DNA of 64,000 nt from NCBI GenBank assembly GCA_003214855.1, contig QCLC01000007.1, positions 20,726 through 84,725 on the forward strand, read 5' to 3'. Shown here one piece after another: positions 19,641 to 28,723 of this stretch; position 1 is the stretch's first letter, and every line of letters begins with the position of its first letter. The DNA is from Prochlorococcus sp. AG-412-I05. GTDB taxonomy: Bacteria; Cyanobacteriota; Cyanobacteriia; PCC-6307; Cyanobiaceae. The position numbers and the translations under genes are program-made. The notes under the pieces are model-generated. The model was not told the origin of the DNA. It did not search any database and saw only the letters and a program-made list of their open reading frames with translations.

Positions 19641-20015
19641 TCAGGCTTCAACGGCTGCGGCTTCCTGCTGTTCTGCTGGTTCAGGCTCACTCCCGGGGAC
19701 GATTCTGGGAGCGGGTAGAGGACCTTCCTGTTTCACAGTGAGGTAGCGAATCACGTCTTCACTCAGACGCATAGCTTTTTCCAGCACGGCCACTTGTTGT
19801 CCATTGCCGTTGTGGCTTAGCTGCACATAGATGCCTTCCTTGTGATTTGAGATTGGATAGGCCAGGCGTCGCTTGCCACGCATTTGATTGTCGAGGACCT
19901 CTGCCCCAGCTTCAGTCACCATCTCGCGGTACTTGGTGACATGGGTTTCTACTTCCTCTTCCGGGATGTCCGGCCGGAGGATGTACATGGTTTCGTAATA
20001 AGGTTGTTGACTCAT
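19641..20015 (-). CDS. rpsF: 30S ribosomal protein S6
   Basis: Ribosomal protein of the small-subunit platform that pairs with S18. The 124-residue protein starts [20 protein letters not shown] and contains the family segment [20 protein letters not shown] followed by [19 protein letters not shown]. The C-terminal tail is extended, acidic and rich in Ala, Pro and Glu, as in other cyanobacterial S6 proteins. It stands apart from rpsR/rplI, as is common in this lineage. Confidence 0.96.
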   Translation of the reverse strand: MSQQPYYETMYILRPDIPEEEVETHVTKYREMVTEAGAEVLDNQMRGKRRLAYPISNHKEGIYVQLSHNGNGQQVAVLEKAMRLSEDVIRYLTVKQEGPLPAPRIVPGSEPEPAEQQEAAAVEA

Positions 20016-20093
20016 CAGGTGTTCCGACAGGGACTTAAAGGCTCACGGCAGTGAGCGACGGAGCCACCAGCCTATCTCTTTATGGTCAGTGTT

Positions 20094-20579
20094 TTAGTAG
20101 AGCTGCATGCGAACGGCTTGGCTGATACCTGGCAGGTCTGGTTCACGTCCTCTTAGGCATTCGATCAAGGCGAAGATCACGATGACAAGTATTGCGATCA
20201 GAACAGTGGTACTAAGAGTGCTGAAGATGAGTAAACCCTCAAGTGGTCTTTGAAGGATTCCGAAGAAGCCAAGACCCAGTACGGCGAGGACGATACTTAA
20301 TAACAAAGCCTGCAACGTGTTAAAGCGCAGGAAATAGGGAACCTTTGGGTTGCGAATTACGGCAAGGAAAAGAGCTATGAAAAGAACTAAGCTGCCTAGC
20401 CCGAAGGGCATCGCACGTTCCAAAATTACTATTGGATATGTGGGTAGGTAGAGCAAGGCAAATAAGATCTGAATGATTTCAGGTGCTTCATTCAGGCTTT
20501 GCGCAAACGGCGCGGTGTCGCTCCAAGGGAGCATGTAAATCAGCACTCCCAGCAACCGTTGCCAGACAGGGATCAGCAT
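20094..20579 (-). CDS. Tic20-like membrane protein
   Basis: A 161-residue protein with four hydrophobic segments and the Tic20 family landmarks: an early PWSDTAPFAQSL, and VPYFLRFNTLQALLLSIVL before the third helix. Cyanobacterial Tic20 homologues are relatives of the plastid inner-envelope import component, but their bacterial role is not settled. The ATG at 20577-20579 is followed by a basic/aromatic start (MLIPVWQRLLG). It lies between aroE and rpsF on the same strand. Confidence 0.85.
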   Translation of the reverse strand: MLIPVWQRLLGVLIYMLPWSDTAPFAQSLNEAPEIIQILFALLYLPTYPIVILERAMPFGLGSLVLFIALFLAVIRNPKVPYFLRFNTLQALLLSIVLAVLGLGFFGILQRPLEGLLIFSTLSTTVLIAILVIVIFALIECLRGREPDLPGISQAVRMQLY

Positions 20580-20604
20580 GGGGGGTCAGATCACTGCTAT
20601 GAAG

Positions 20605-21522
20605 CTAAACCGTGAGCCAGCCCAGAGCAGCTTTTCTCATCTCTTCGATAGGCACCTGGTTGTTGCCGCTCCAGAGCCTTAGAGAGGCAGCGCCTTGTTG
20701 AACAAGCATTTCGAGGCCATCTATGCAATGGCAGCCATGTTCAGTTCCTAAGGTCAGCCATGCGGTTGGTTTTGGTGTGTAAATCAGGTCATAGAGAGTT
20801 GTCTTTGGGCTTAGGTTTTGCCAAATTTTCTTCCCCAGGGGCATTGGCGCTCTAGGAGTTGATGTTTCCGAACGGTTTTGGGACATGCCTACTGGTGTGG
20901 TGTTGACCACCAGATCGGCTTTGGTTAGCTGTTCAACCAGAGCAGGGTCCTGTTGGAGAATTCCTTGCAAGAGCACTTGGCAATCAGATTCGGAGCTGGC
21001 TGGGTTGGGCTGGAGATCATCAAGAAATCTCTTCAGTGCATCAGATCGGCGCCCAACCACCATTATTTGAGCCAATTTTAAATCTTGCAGACCTGCAACG
21101 ACTGCTCGGGCGCTACCACCGCAACCGAGCACGACTGCACGACGCCCATGCCACTCGCACTTGCTTTCTTGAAGGGGTGCAATAAAACCGGCCACGTCTG
21201 TGTTGGTGCCTGTCCAGCCACCGTCTGCATGAGGGATCAGAGTGTTGACGGCTTTCAGTCGTTTTGCTAAAGGGCTGAGTTCTCGACAGGTTTTGGCCAC
21301 GTCTTGTTTGTGGGGGATGGTGATGTTCAGGCCAAGGCAGTTGAGCGAACGCAGAGCGCAGAGCACATTGGCCAGATCGTTGGTTTCGCAGGGCATGGCC
21401 ATGTAGCACCAGTCGAGATTCATTGCAGTGAGGGCTGCGTTTTGCATCACCGGTGAGAGGGAATGGTGCACTGGTTGGCCGAGCAGGCCTATTAGGGAGG
21501 TTGTGCCGCTAATCATTCCCAT
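20605..21522 (-). CDS. aroE: Shikimate dehydrogenase
   Basis: Reduces 3-dehydroshikimate to shikimate with NADPH in the aromatic pathway. The protein (305 residues from this start) has the substrate motif HHSLSPVMQNAAL, the catalytic Lys in NITIPHKQDV, the Asp in GTNTDVAGF, and the nucleotide-binding VVLGCGGSARAVVAGL. A GTG at 21573 would add 17 residues. I prefer the ATG at 21522 (or 21516) because other AroE proteins begin only a few residues before the LIGLLGQP segment. It is divergent from dnaK. Confidence 0.94.
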   Translation of the reverse strand: MGMISGTTSLIGLLGQPVHHSLSPVMQNAALTAMNLDWCYMAMPCETNDLANVLCALRSLNCLGLNITIPHKQDVAKTCRELSPLAKRLKAVNTLIPHADGGWTGTNTDVAGFIAPLQESKCEWHGRRAVVLGCGGSARAVVAGLQDLKLAQIMVVGRRSDALKRFLDDLQPNPASSESDCQVLLQGILQQDPALVEQLTKADLVVNTTPVGMSQNRSETSTPRAPMPLGKKIWQNLSPKTTLYDLIYTPKPTAWLTLGTEHGCHCIDGLEMLVQQGAASLRLWSGNNQVPIEEMRKAALGWLTV

Positions 21523-21646
21523 TGCTTGATCGGTTCTGTGCCCAGCCTGCCGGGTGAGCTGTTCGGGAACCACACCTCGCCTCTAAGTGGCCTCACTGCC
21601 GAGGATGCACCTGTTCAAGACAGAGATCTTTAGGAGGTCGGCACGA

Positions 21647-23551
21647 ATGGGAAAGGTTGTTGGCATTGACCTTGGAACCACGAACAGTTGTGTCGCCGTA
21701 ATGGAGGGTGGCAAGCCCGTCGTGATTGCTAACGCTGAAGGGTTTAGAACAACTCCCTCCGTGGTCGCGTATACCAAAAATCAGGATCAGTTGGTTGGCC
21801 AGATCGCCAAGCGCCAAGCGGTGATGAACACTGATAACACCTTTTATTCAGCAAAGCGCTTCGTTGGTCGTCGGGTTGATGAAGTGAACGAAGAGTCGAA
21901 GGAAGTGAGCTATGAGGTTGAGAAGTCTGGCTCTAATGTGAGGTTGAAGTGCCCGGTTCTTGATAAGCAGTTTTCTCCTGAGGAAGTGAGTGCTCAGGTG
22001 TTGCGCAAGTTAGCTGAGGACGCTGGTAAGTATCTCGGTGAGAACGTAACCCAGGCCGTGATCACGGTGCCTGCGTATTTTAATGACTCACAGAGACAGG
22101 CCACCAAGGACGCCGGCAAGATAGCTGGCTTAGAGGTGCTACGCATCATTAACGAGCCAACTGCGGCTGCGTTGGCCTATGGCCTCGACAAGAAGAGCAA
22201 TGAGCGCATTCTGGTGTTTGACCTGGGTGGTGGAACCTTTGATGTTTCTGTGCTCGAGGTAGGTGATGGTGTTTTTGAGGTTCTATCTACCTCAGGTGAC
22301 ACTCATCTAGGCGGAGATGATTTCGATAAAGTGATTGTTGATCATCTGGCTGCAACTTTTAAGGCCAATGAAGGGATTGATCTGCGACAGGATAAGCAGG
22401 CTCTTCAGCGCCTCACTGAGGCGGGAGAGAAAGCCAAGATCGAGCTTTCCAGTGCTACGCAAAGTGAGATCAATCTGCCATTTATTACTGCTACCTCTGA
22501 GGGGCCTAAGCATCTTGATCTAACCCTGACACGTGCCAAATTTGAGGAATTGGCTTCAAAGCTGATTGATCGTTGTCGCGTACCTGTGGAGCAGGCTCTT
22601 AAGGACGCCAAACTCTCTTCTGGTGAACTTGACGAAATCGTGATGGTGGGCGGCTCTAGTCGCATGCCTGCAGTTCAGGAACTTGTGAAGAGGGTTACGG
22701 GTAAAGATCCCAATCAGACTGTCAATCCTGATGAGGTTGTTGCAGTAGGCGCTGCCATACAGGGCGGGGTATTGGCTGGTGAAGTTAAGGACATCTTGCT
22801 ACTTGACGTCACTCCTCTCTCCTTGGGTGTGGAGACTCTTGGTGGTGTGATGACCAAGATGATTACGCGTAATACGACTGTTCCTACGAAGAAGTCGGAA
22901 ACTTATTCCACGGCGGTTGATGGACAAACGAATGTTGAGATTCACGTGCTTCAGGGTGAACGTGAAATGGCCTCTGATAATAAGAGCTTGGGAACATTCC
23001 GTCTTGATGGAATTCCTCCTGCCCCTCGTGGTGTTCCTCAGATTGAGGTGACTTTTGATATTGATGCCAACGGTATACTTAGTGTTAATGCCAAGGATAA
23101 GGGTAGCGGTAAGGAGCAAAGCATTTCGATTACTGGTGCTTCAACCCTCTCTGAAAATGAAGTTGAGAAGATGGTTAAGGATGCTGAGACCAATGCCTCA
23201 GCTGATAAAGAAAAGCGAGAGCGCATTGACATTAAGAACCAGGCTGAGACGCTTGTTTATCAGGCGGAAAAGCAGCTCGGAGAGTTGGCTGACAAGGTTG
23301 ATGCTGATTCAAAGGCAAAGGTGGAAGATAAGCGCGTCAAGCTTAAGGCTGCCATTGAGAAAGATGACTTTGATTCGATGAAGTCACTATTGGAGGAACT
23401 GCAGCAGGAGCTTTATACCTTGGGTGCTTCTGTTTATCAGCAGGCGGGTGCCGCCGGCGCAGAATCCGGCGCTGATACTGGCGCGGCTGGTGCTGGTGAT
23501 TCCAGTAGTGGTGATGATGTGATTGACGCAGAATTTACTGAGTCGAAGTGA
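21647..23551 (+). CDS. dnaK: Chaperone DnaK (Hsp70)
   Basis: ATP-dependent chaperone for folding of new and stress-damaged proteins. The 634-residue protein starts [20 protein letters not shown] and has the phosphate-1, phosphate-2 ([14 protein letters not shown]) and adenosine motifs of Hsp70 ATPases. The substrate domain contains [14 protein letters not shown], and the C-terminus is Gly/Ala/Ser-rich and ends [13 protein letters not shown] strong Shine-Dalgarno AGGAGG at about 21632-21637 fixes the ATG at 21647 over an in-frame start 60 bp upstream. The gene is followed by 1.4-1.8 kb of gene-poor DNA. Confidence 0.97.
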   Translation: MGKVVGIDLGTTNSCVAVMEGGKPVVIANAEGFRTTPSVVAYTKNQDQLVGQIAKRQAVMNTDNTFYSAKRFVGRRVDEVNEESKEVSYEVEKSGSNVRLKCPVLDKQFSPEEVSAQVLRKLAEDAGKYLGENVTQAVITVPAYFNDSQRQATKDAGKIAGLEVLRIINEPTAAALAYGLDKKSNERILVFDLGGGTFDVSVLEVGDGVFEVLSTSGDTHLGGDDFDKVIVDHLAATFKANEGIDLRQDKQALQRLTEAGEKAKIELSSATQSEINLPFITATSEGPKHLDLTLTRAKFEELASKLIDRCRVPVEQALKDAKLSSGELDEIVMVGGSSRMPAVQELVKRVTGKDPNQTVNPDEVVAVGAAIQGGVLAGEVKDILLLDVTPLSLGVETLGGVMTKMITRNTTVPTKKSETYSTAVDGQTNVEIHVLQGEREMASDNKSLGTFRLDGIPPAPRGVPQIEVTFDIDANGILSVNAKDKGSGKEQSISITGASTLSENEVEKMVKDAETNASADKEKRERIDIKNQAETLVYQAEKQLGELADKVDADSKAKVEDKRVKLKAAIEKDDFDSMKSLLEELQQELYTLGASVYQQAGAAGAESGADTGAAGAGDSSSGDDVIDAEFTESK

Positions 23552-24962
23552 TGGGATAGTTGGCTTGTTGATGTCATAAAGCATCATTTGCCTGCTGCCC
23601 TATGGTCTAAAGTAGTTCTTGTCAATATTGGCCTTGCTTTTGATATATGGTTAGCACATGTAGCATGAATGCTTTTATCCTTTGAGTGGCTAAGAATGGA
23701 TCAATAAACTAAGGATTGTTTAGCTTTTGTTGATCAGCCCCTAAATTTGATCAGGGTTGATTGAAATGAGTAGATGTCTGATGTAAAGGCCCTGCCTTAT
23801 TTATAAAATGGTGACATCTCTTTCAGAGTGTTGCTTGATTTTGACCTGTAATTAGCGGCTTTTACATCACCATGGGCTGGCATGAAAAAATATTCTCTGG
23901 AGAGACTGAAGATCCAAAATTTATAAAATAGGTTAAATGGCTTCTAGCCTTCAGAAAGAATAATATTGATTAGCTGATCAACTTTGAGAGCTGATTATTT
24001 TCTATGCATGAGTTTAGCGAGAGGCAAGGGTTTGTTGGAGGTTGGTTGTTTCCTGCCTAATGATTTACTATTTGATTGTCTTGGAGTAGTCAATTCAATC
24101 AATATTGAGCCATGTGATTACAATGATTTAGCAGATGGAGATGCCCTACTTTGATTCCTATGAATATGATGATAGGAAGAGGCCATCTTCTGCAATTCTG
24201 AATACATTGCTACTTATTTGGCGATAGAACTGATCGAATCAATCTTTATACTGGTTGCTAGGAGTCTATCAATGATTTGACGGCAGCAATTGAATCTTGC
24301 TGCCAGTGATTGAAGAGTTGAGGAACTCTTTATTCATATTTTGGCCTAGTGACTTAAATTTTCACAAAATGCCTCTAGGGGTTATCCGCAAATTCTAAAT
24401 TTCTTGAAAAATTTCTGGGGTTTATCCCTTGCCTCAAAAGAATCAACACAGAACACTCTTCGAAGCATGGATTACTGTTGCGAAGGAGAGCCTATAGTTT
24501 TTAGTAAATGTTAATCCCAGTAGAATTCCAATTGTTTGATGTATGATAACTGCAAGCAGATTCTAGCCCAGCTATCATTTTATGACTTGGAATCATGCCG
24601 TTAAGGGCTCTGTAGATTTTCAATCTATTATGCTCAGTAAATTGCGGAAATAAGAAGCTCAAATTTTTGATTGGCAATCTTATGACGATTGGATTTAGGC
24701 TTCATTGATTGATGCGATAAGGTTTTTTTATGTGTAGGCGTTTGTTGACCATGTTTAGGGCAAATCCAATCCTTTATGCTCTCCCCTATCAGTGATTTTG
24801 ACGGTTCAATCTGCACTTATTCAAGCAAGGACTTTCTTGCAATGGCTGCTGCATGGGAATTTCTAATGAACTTTTCCCATCTGTTGCTGCGGACTCCACT
24901 GTCTGCTGGCATTGATCTGTGTTATAGCTTTAAGGATAGAAAATCCTATTTGCCAAAAGTTT
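23552..24962. other. Gene-poor AT-rich region after dnaK
   Basis: About 1.4 kb in which no family-like coding sequence, tRNA or rRNA could be recognised on either strand. Composition is clearly more AT-rich than in neighbouring genes, with many stops in all frames. The only short frames seen are a 30-codon one at 24135-24227 (starting MEMPYFDSYEYDD) and a 15-codon Cys-rich one near 24466; neither has a ribosome-binding site or family support. A repeated GGGGTTATCC / GGGGTTTATCC pair flanks an AT-rich stretch at about 24378-24430. The region may hold small RNAs or remains of deleted genes. Confidence 0.5.
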
Positions 24963-25070
24963 ATGGAAACCCTTGGAACCATTTTCGCTTGTCTGCTGGC
25001 AGTAGTTCCTGTTGGTTTGTTGTTACATTTTTATGCCAGGCACCGAGACAAAGAGATAACTCTCAACTAA
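24963..25070 (+). CDS. Possible 35-residue single-pass membrane protein
   Basis: ATG 24963 opens a 35-codon frame reading METLGTIFACLLAVVPVGLL, then LHFYARHRDKEITLN and TAA. It has one hydrophobic helix (about residues 4-24) followed by a basic segment. This architecture is typical of the very small subunits of photosystems and cytochrome b6f, but it matches none that I know. Codons are typical of the genome, and the frame is embedded in an otherwise non-coding stretch. No clear Shine-Dalgarno precedes it. An alternative is a chance frame. Confidence 0.4.
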   Translation: METLGTIFACLLAVVPVGLLLHFYARHRDKEITLN

Positions 25071-25318
25071 CGCTGCTTACTTTATTTCTTCAACATCATG
25101 GCGTCTTGCCATCTCTAAAGCATGTGCCTCTTACGCATTCATCCCCTTTGAAAGCGTTTTCAGGCACTTCTTCAATGTTGATGGGCACTGGCGTCTCGAG
25201 GAATTAAGGCAATCCAAGTGTGTGGGTCTACCAGCTCATCGAGATTTCTTTGACGCAGCAAACTGGTGATCTTTGGACGCCTTGCTGTTGGATGATTGAA
25301 AATTGATCAAGAGTCAAG

Positions 25319-26413
25319 TCAAGATCTTGTTTCGTTAGCGAGTTGGTCTTTGACCCATGCAGCGCTGGCTGGGGCGAGCAAGACGCCATTTCGGTAATGG
25401 CCCGTAGCCACGATTAGCCCGGGCTCTAGTGTTTCTAAAAGAGGTGCTGGACGTTCGACAGGTCGAGCACGCAATCCATGCCATTGGTTTTTCACAGTCG
25501 CGCTCTGTAGCCAATCCGGTGCATCTCCTGCGAGGTGTTGCATGGCCTTGAGGTGGCTAGACATTGGTTGAACGCCTGGCTCGAGAGTGGCACCTATCCA
25601 GATCTGATTGGTTCCGTGGGGGATCAGGTTGATGCCATGGCTCACGAGTACTGCAGGCCAGCCGCTCCAATTGTGCTGATCTGAGATCAGCTCTAGATCC
25701 AGCACTTGTCCAAGCACAGGGGTCATGCGAAGACTGTGGCCTAGAGATTCCAGCAGGGCTTTGCTGCCCAGTGCTGCACAGATCACGACAGCGTCTTGGC
25801 TCAAATTTGTTCCTCCCGCAAGTTGAAGGCGCCACTGTTTGTCTTCGACAGATGAATTTCGTTTCAGTGAGATGACTGGTTCTTGGATTTGTTGTACGCC
25901 TTGGTCTTGTAGGGCAGCCCATAGGCATTTTTGTAGGGCGATCGGGTCTAGATAACCGTCTTGATGAGAGATCAGTCCTCCATGTTGTGTGTTTGGCCAT
26001 GATCGGCCCATACCGGGATTCGAGTTTGGTGAGATCAGCTCAAGGCCGAGATGTTGCCGCTGTTCTGCGAGTTGCTTCATCAGGATGGCTTCTGCTTCGC
26101 TACTCGCCAGTTGAATCAGAGGGGTGTTGAGCTCGAGCGGATGCTCTTGACTGCTCAGTTCTGCAATCCACTCTGGCCAGAGGGCCATGCTCTTTTGCCG
26201 GAGTCGCCAGGCTCGTCCACTGCTACGCCTGAAAACATGCCCCATGAGTACCCCTAGCGAAGCAGTTGTTCCTGGGAGGGTCCCTGATCTGTTAATCGGT
26301 TGACCCAATCTTGGATCAATCAGCATCACTTTGTGGCCATGCTTGGCTAAATACCAGGCGGTGCCAGCGCCAACCGCACCGGCGCCAATGATTGCAACGC
26401 TGGAAGCAGTCAT
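25319..26413 (-). CDS. FAD-dependent amino-acid/glycine oxidase-like oxidoreductase
   Basis: A DAO/DadA-type flavoprotein of 364 residues. The N-terminal FAD-binding fold reads VAIIGAGAVGAGTAWYLAKHG (about residues 6-26), followed by the acidic ribose-binding residue in MLIDPR. The C-terminal GLRARPVERPAPLLE and ATGHYRNGVLLAPASA match the FAD-closing motif of glycine oxidase (ThiO) and D-amino-acid dehydrogenases. ThiO activity in thiamine synthesis is possible but not shown by context. The ATG at 26411-26413 is chosen because it begins MTASSVAIIGAG; an upstream start would add 10 residues. Confidence 0.85.
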   Translation of the reverse strand: MTASSVAIIGAGAVGAGTAWYLAKHGHKVMLIDPRLGQPINRSGTLPGTTASLGVLMGHVFRRSSGRAWRLRQKSMALWPEWIAELSSQEHPLELNTPLIQLASSEAEAILMKQLAEQRQHLGLELISPNSNPGMGRSWPNTQHGGLISHQDGYLDPIALQKCLWAALQDQGVQQIQEPVISLKRNSSVEDKQWRLQLAGGTNLSQDAVVICAALGSKALLESLGHSLRMTPVLGQVLDLELISDQHNWSGWPAVLVSHGINLIPHGTNQIWIGATLEPGVQPMSSHLKAMQHLAGDAPDWLQSATVKNQWHGLRARPVERPAPLLETLEPGLIVATGHYRNGVLLAPASAAWVKDQLANETRS

Positions 26414-26504
26414 ATCTTGATATTGACCAGCAATGCATCTCACTTTGAGCTGTTCTTGGTGCTGACGTTCGTCAAGACAGAATGAGTTTTTGCAATCAGG
26501 TTGC

Positions 26505-27395
26505 GTGAGTTCCCCTCTTGGTGATGTATGGAATCCTTACGGTTGCAAGCTTCGTGTGATTTTGCAGCTCATCTGTCCAGATCGGCCTGCTTTGGTGAGT
26601 GAGTTGTCGGGATGGGTGGCTGTTAATGGAGGCAATATTCTTCATGCTGATCACCATACGGATGTTGGGGCTGGACTGTTTCTGAGCAGGATCGAATTTG
26701 GAATTGAGGGCTTCGGATTGCCTCGAGAGGCGATAGCACCGGCTGTGAATGCCTTGGCAGATCGCCTCGGGGGTCAGGCGCAAGTGCATTTTTCGGATGA
26801 GATCCCTCGGGTGGCGATCTTCGCCAGCAAGCAGAGTCACTGTCTGTTGGATCTACTTTGGCGCACTCGCAGTGGGGAGTTGCCGATGCAGGTGCCGCTT
26901 GTGATTGCAAACCACTCTCAATTGGAGCCTTTATGCAGGGAGTTTGGTGTTTGTTTTGAGTGTGTTCCTATGACGCTTGCCAGCAAGCCTGAGGCGGAAC
27001 AAACCATGCTGGATTTGTTGGCTGAGCATCGGATTGAGTTGGTTGTGTTGGCCAAGTACATGCAGGTCCTTAGTGGTGCTTTTCTAGAGCGTTTCCCCAC
27101 CGTGATTAATATTCACCATTCCTTCCTGCCGGCTTTTAAGGGGGCACAGCCCTATCACAGGGCCTGGGATCGAGGGGTGAAAGTGATTGGTGCTACCGCC
27201 CATTACGTCACTGAAGATCTGGATGACGGGCCGATTATTGAGCAGACCATCGAGCATGTAAACCATCGTGATGAGGTGGAAGATTTGATTCGTAAAGGGC
27301 GTGATACCGAACGTCTCGCTTTGGCAAGGGCTTTGAGATTGCATCTTTGTCGCCAGGTGATGGTCTATCGCGGTAGAACCGCTGTTTTTGCATGA
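26505..27395 (+). CDS. purU: Formyltetrahydrofolate deformylase
   Basis: Hydrolyses 10-formyl-THF to THF and formate; the formate can serve PurT (13656-14837). An N-terminal ACT domain (ILQLICPDRPALVSELSGWV, GGNILHADHHTDVGAG) is joined to a formyltransferase catalytic domain with NIHHSFLPAFKGAQPYHRAW, GATAHYVTEDLDDGPIIEQ and the catalytic Asn, His and Asp of the family. The start is unclear: a GTG at 26505 gives 296 residues, a TTG lies 15 bp upstream, and the conserved part begins only at about 26556. Its stop overlaps the next gene by 4 bp (ATGA). Confidence 0.93.
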   Translation: MSSPLGDVWNPYGCKLRVILQLICPDRPALVSELSGWVAVNGGNILHADHHTDVGAGLFLSRIEFGIEGFGLPREAIAPAVNALADRLGGQAQVHFSDEIPRVAIFASKQSHCLLDLLWRTRSGELPMQVPLVIANHSQLEPLCREFGVCFECVPMTLASKPEAEQTMLDLLAEHRIELVVLAKYMQVLSGAFLERFPTVINIHHSFLPAFKGAQPYHRAWDRGVKVIGATAHYVTEDLDDGPIIEQTIEHVNHRDEVEDLIRKGRDTERLALARALRLHLCRQVMVYRGRTAVFA

Positions 27396-28723
27396 CGGTG
27401 TTGGCTTGGATGGCTCGATGTCGCCCTGCGGCTGCGACCTCCATGGGTTGGCTTGTTTTCCAGTGGGGGCTTTTTTTGTTGCCTTCCAGTGCATTGTTGG
27501 CAGGCCTGTTGCTGCTTACGGCCCTGGTGCTTGGTAGTTGTCAGCGACAGCAACCGTTTTGGCGTGATCCCTGGAATTGGCCTTTGCTGATTGCCGCACT
27601 GTTGATGCTGTTTGGTTGCGTTCAGGCCTATTCGGGTGGACGTGCTTGGGTTGGTCTGGGGAATTGGTTGCCTTTCTTTTGGGCTTTTTGGGGTTTTCAG
27701 CCTTATTTAGTGAGTGATGAAGCCCGACGACGTTGTGCCCTTTGGCTTGTCGCTGGCACTTTGCCTGTGGTGATTACCGGTCTCGGGCAGCTCTGGTGGG
27801 GATGGCAGGGGCCATGGCAATTGTTCGGTGGCTTAATCGTCTGGTTCATGGCTCCCGGCGGGGAGCCTACTGGCCGTTTATCTGGTCTGTTCGATTACGC
27901 CAATATTGCCGGAGCCTGGTTGGCGTTGGTTTGGCCATTCTGTTTGGCAGCTCTGCTTCAGCCTGCCCTCAGTCGTTTTCAACGCAGTATGGCTTTGGGG
28001 GTCGCTATTGCTGTTGTGGCTGCATTGGTTCTTACCGACTCACGAAATGCTTGGGGAGGGTTGATGTTGGCGATTCCCTTTGTTTTTGGGCCCGCCAGGT
28101 GGCCCTGGTTGTTGCCGTTGATGGTGTTAGCGCTGTTACCAGTGACCCTTGCAGCATTACCAGGCAGTCCTTCAGGTTTGCAGCAGTGGGCACGCACGGT
28201 TGTGCCTGAGGGCATTTGGGCGCGTCTTAATGACATGCGCTATATCCAGGATCGTGAGTTGATGTCAACTCGCATGAGCCAGTGGGGGGTGGCTCTGCAG
28301 TTCATTAATTCTCGTCCTTGGCTGGGTTGGGGGGCTGCTGCTTTTTCAGTGCTCTATCCGCTGCGGACTGGTCAGTGGCATGGCCATGCCCATAACCTTC
28401 CTCTTGAACTTGCTGTGAGCCATGGGATACCCGTAGCTCTGCTAGTGGTGGGGACTGTTTTAGCCCTTTTGATCACAGTCTTGCGACGTGGTGTGTTGAC
28501 TGGTGGAGTCTTGATAAGCCGAGGTTTGAGTAGCACGGTCTTTGACCGTGCTTGGTGGACGGCAAGTTTGATCGTGGTGGTGATGCACGCTACTGATATG
28601 CCTTTCTTTGATAGTCGGCTCAACATTGCCGGCTGGATTCTTTTGGCTGGATTGCGTTGCATCATTCTTCCCCAGCAGGCACTCCAACATGCTCGTTCAG
28701 GGCTTGATGCTGCTGCTGGATGA
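27392..28723 (+). CDS. O-antigen ligase / IctB-like polytopic membrane protein
   Basis: A 443-residue protein with about ten membrane segments and a Wzy_C/O-antigen-ligase-type loop. The large extracytoplasmic loop holds RYIQDRELMSTRMSQWGVAL, followed by PWLGWGAAAF and GHAHNLPLELAVSHGIP, whose His-containing motif is typical of the family. In cyanobacteria such proteins include IctB relatives as well as polysaccharide ligases, so the substrate is undecided. The start overlaps purU by 4 bp. The 3' end overlaps the convergent radical-SAM gene by 62 bp, an unusually long convergent overlap. Confidence 0.82.
   Translation: MTVLAWMARCRPAAATSMGWLVFQWGLFLLPSSALLAGLLLLTALVLGSCQRQQPFWRDPWNWPLLIAALLMLFGCVQAYSGGRAWVGLGNWLPFFWAFWGFQPYLVSDEARRRCALWLVAGTLPVVITGLGQLWWGWQGPWQLFGGLIVWFMAPGGEPTGRLSGLFDYANIAGAWLALVWPFCLAALLQPALSRFQRSMALGVAIAVVAALVLTDSRNAWGGLMLAIPFVFGPARWPWLLPLMVLALLPVTLAALPGSPSGLQQWARTVVPEGIWARLNDMRYIQDRELMSTRMSQWGVALQFINSRPWLGWGAAAFSVLYPLRTGQWHGHAHNLPLELAVSHGIPVALLVVGTVLALLITVLRRGVLTGGVLISRGLSSTVFDRAWWTASLIVVVMHATDMPFFDSRLNIAGWILLAGLRCIILPQQALQHARSGLDAAAG

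Noticed and set aside
24776-25207. 143-codon plus-strand frame after dnaK
   Set aside because: The sequence looks random, with no conserved pattern, and the small frame at 24963-25070 inside it fits codon habits better.
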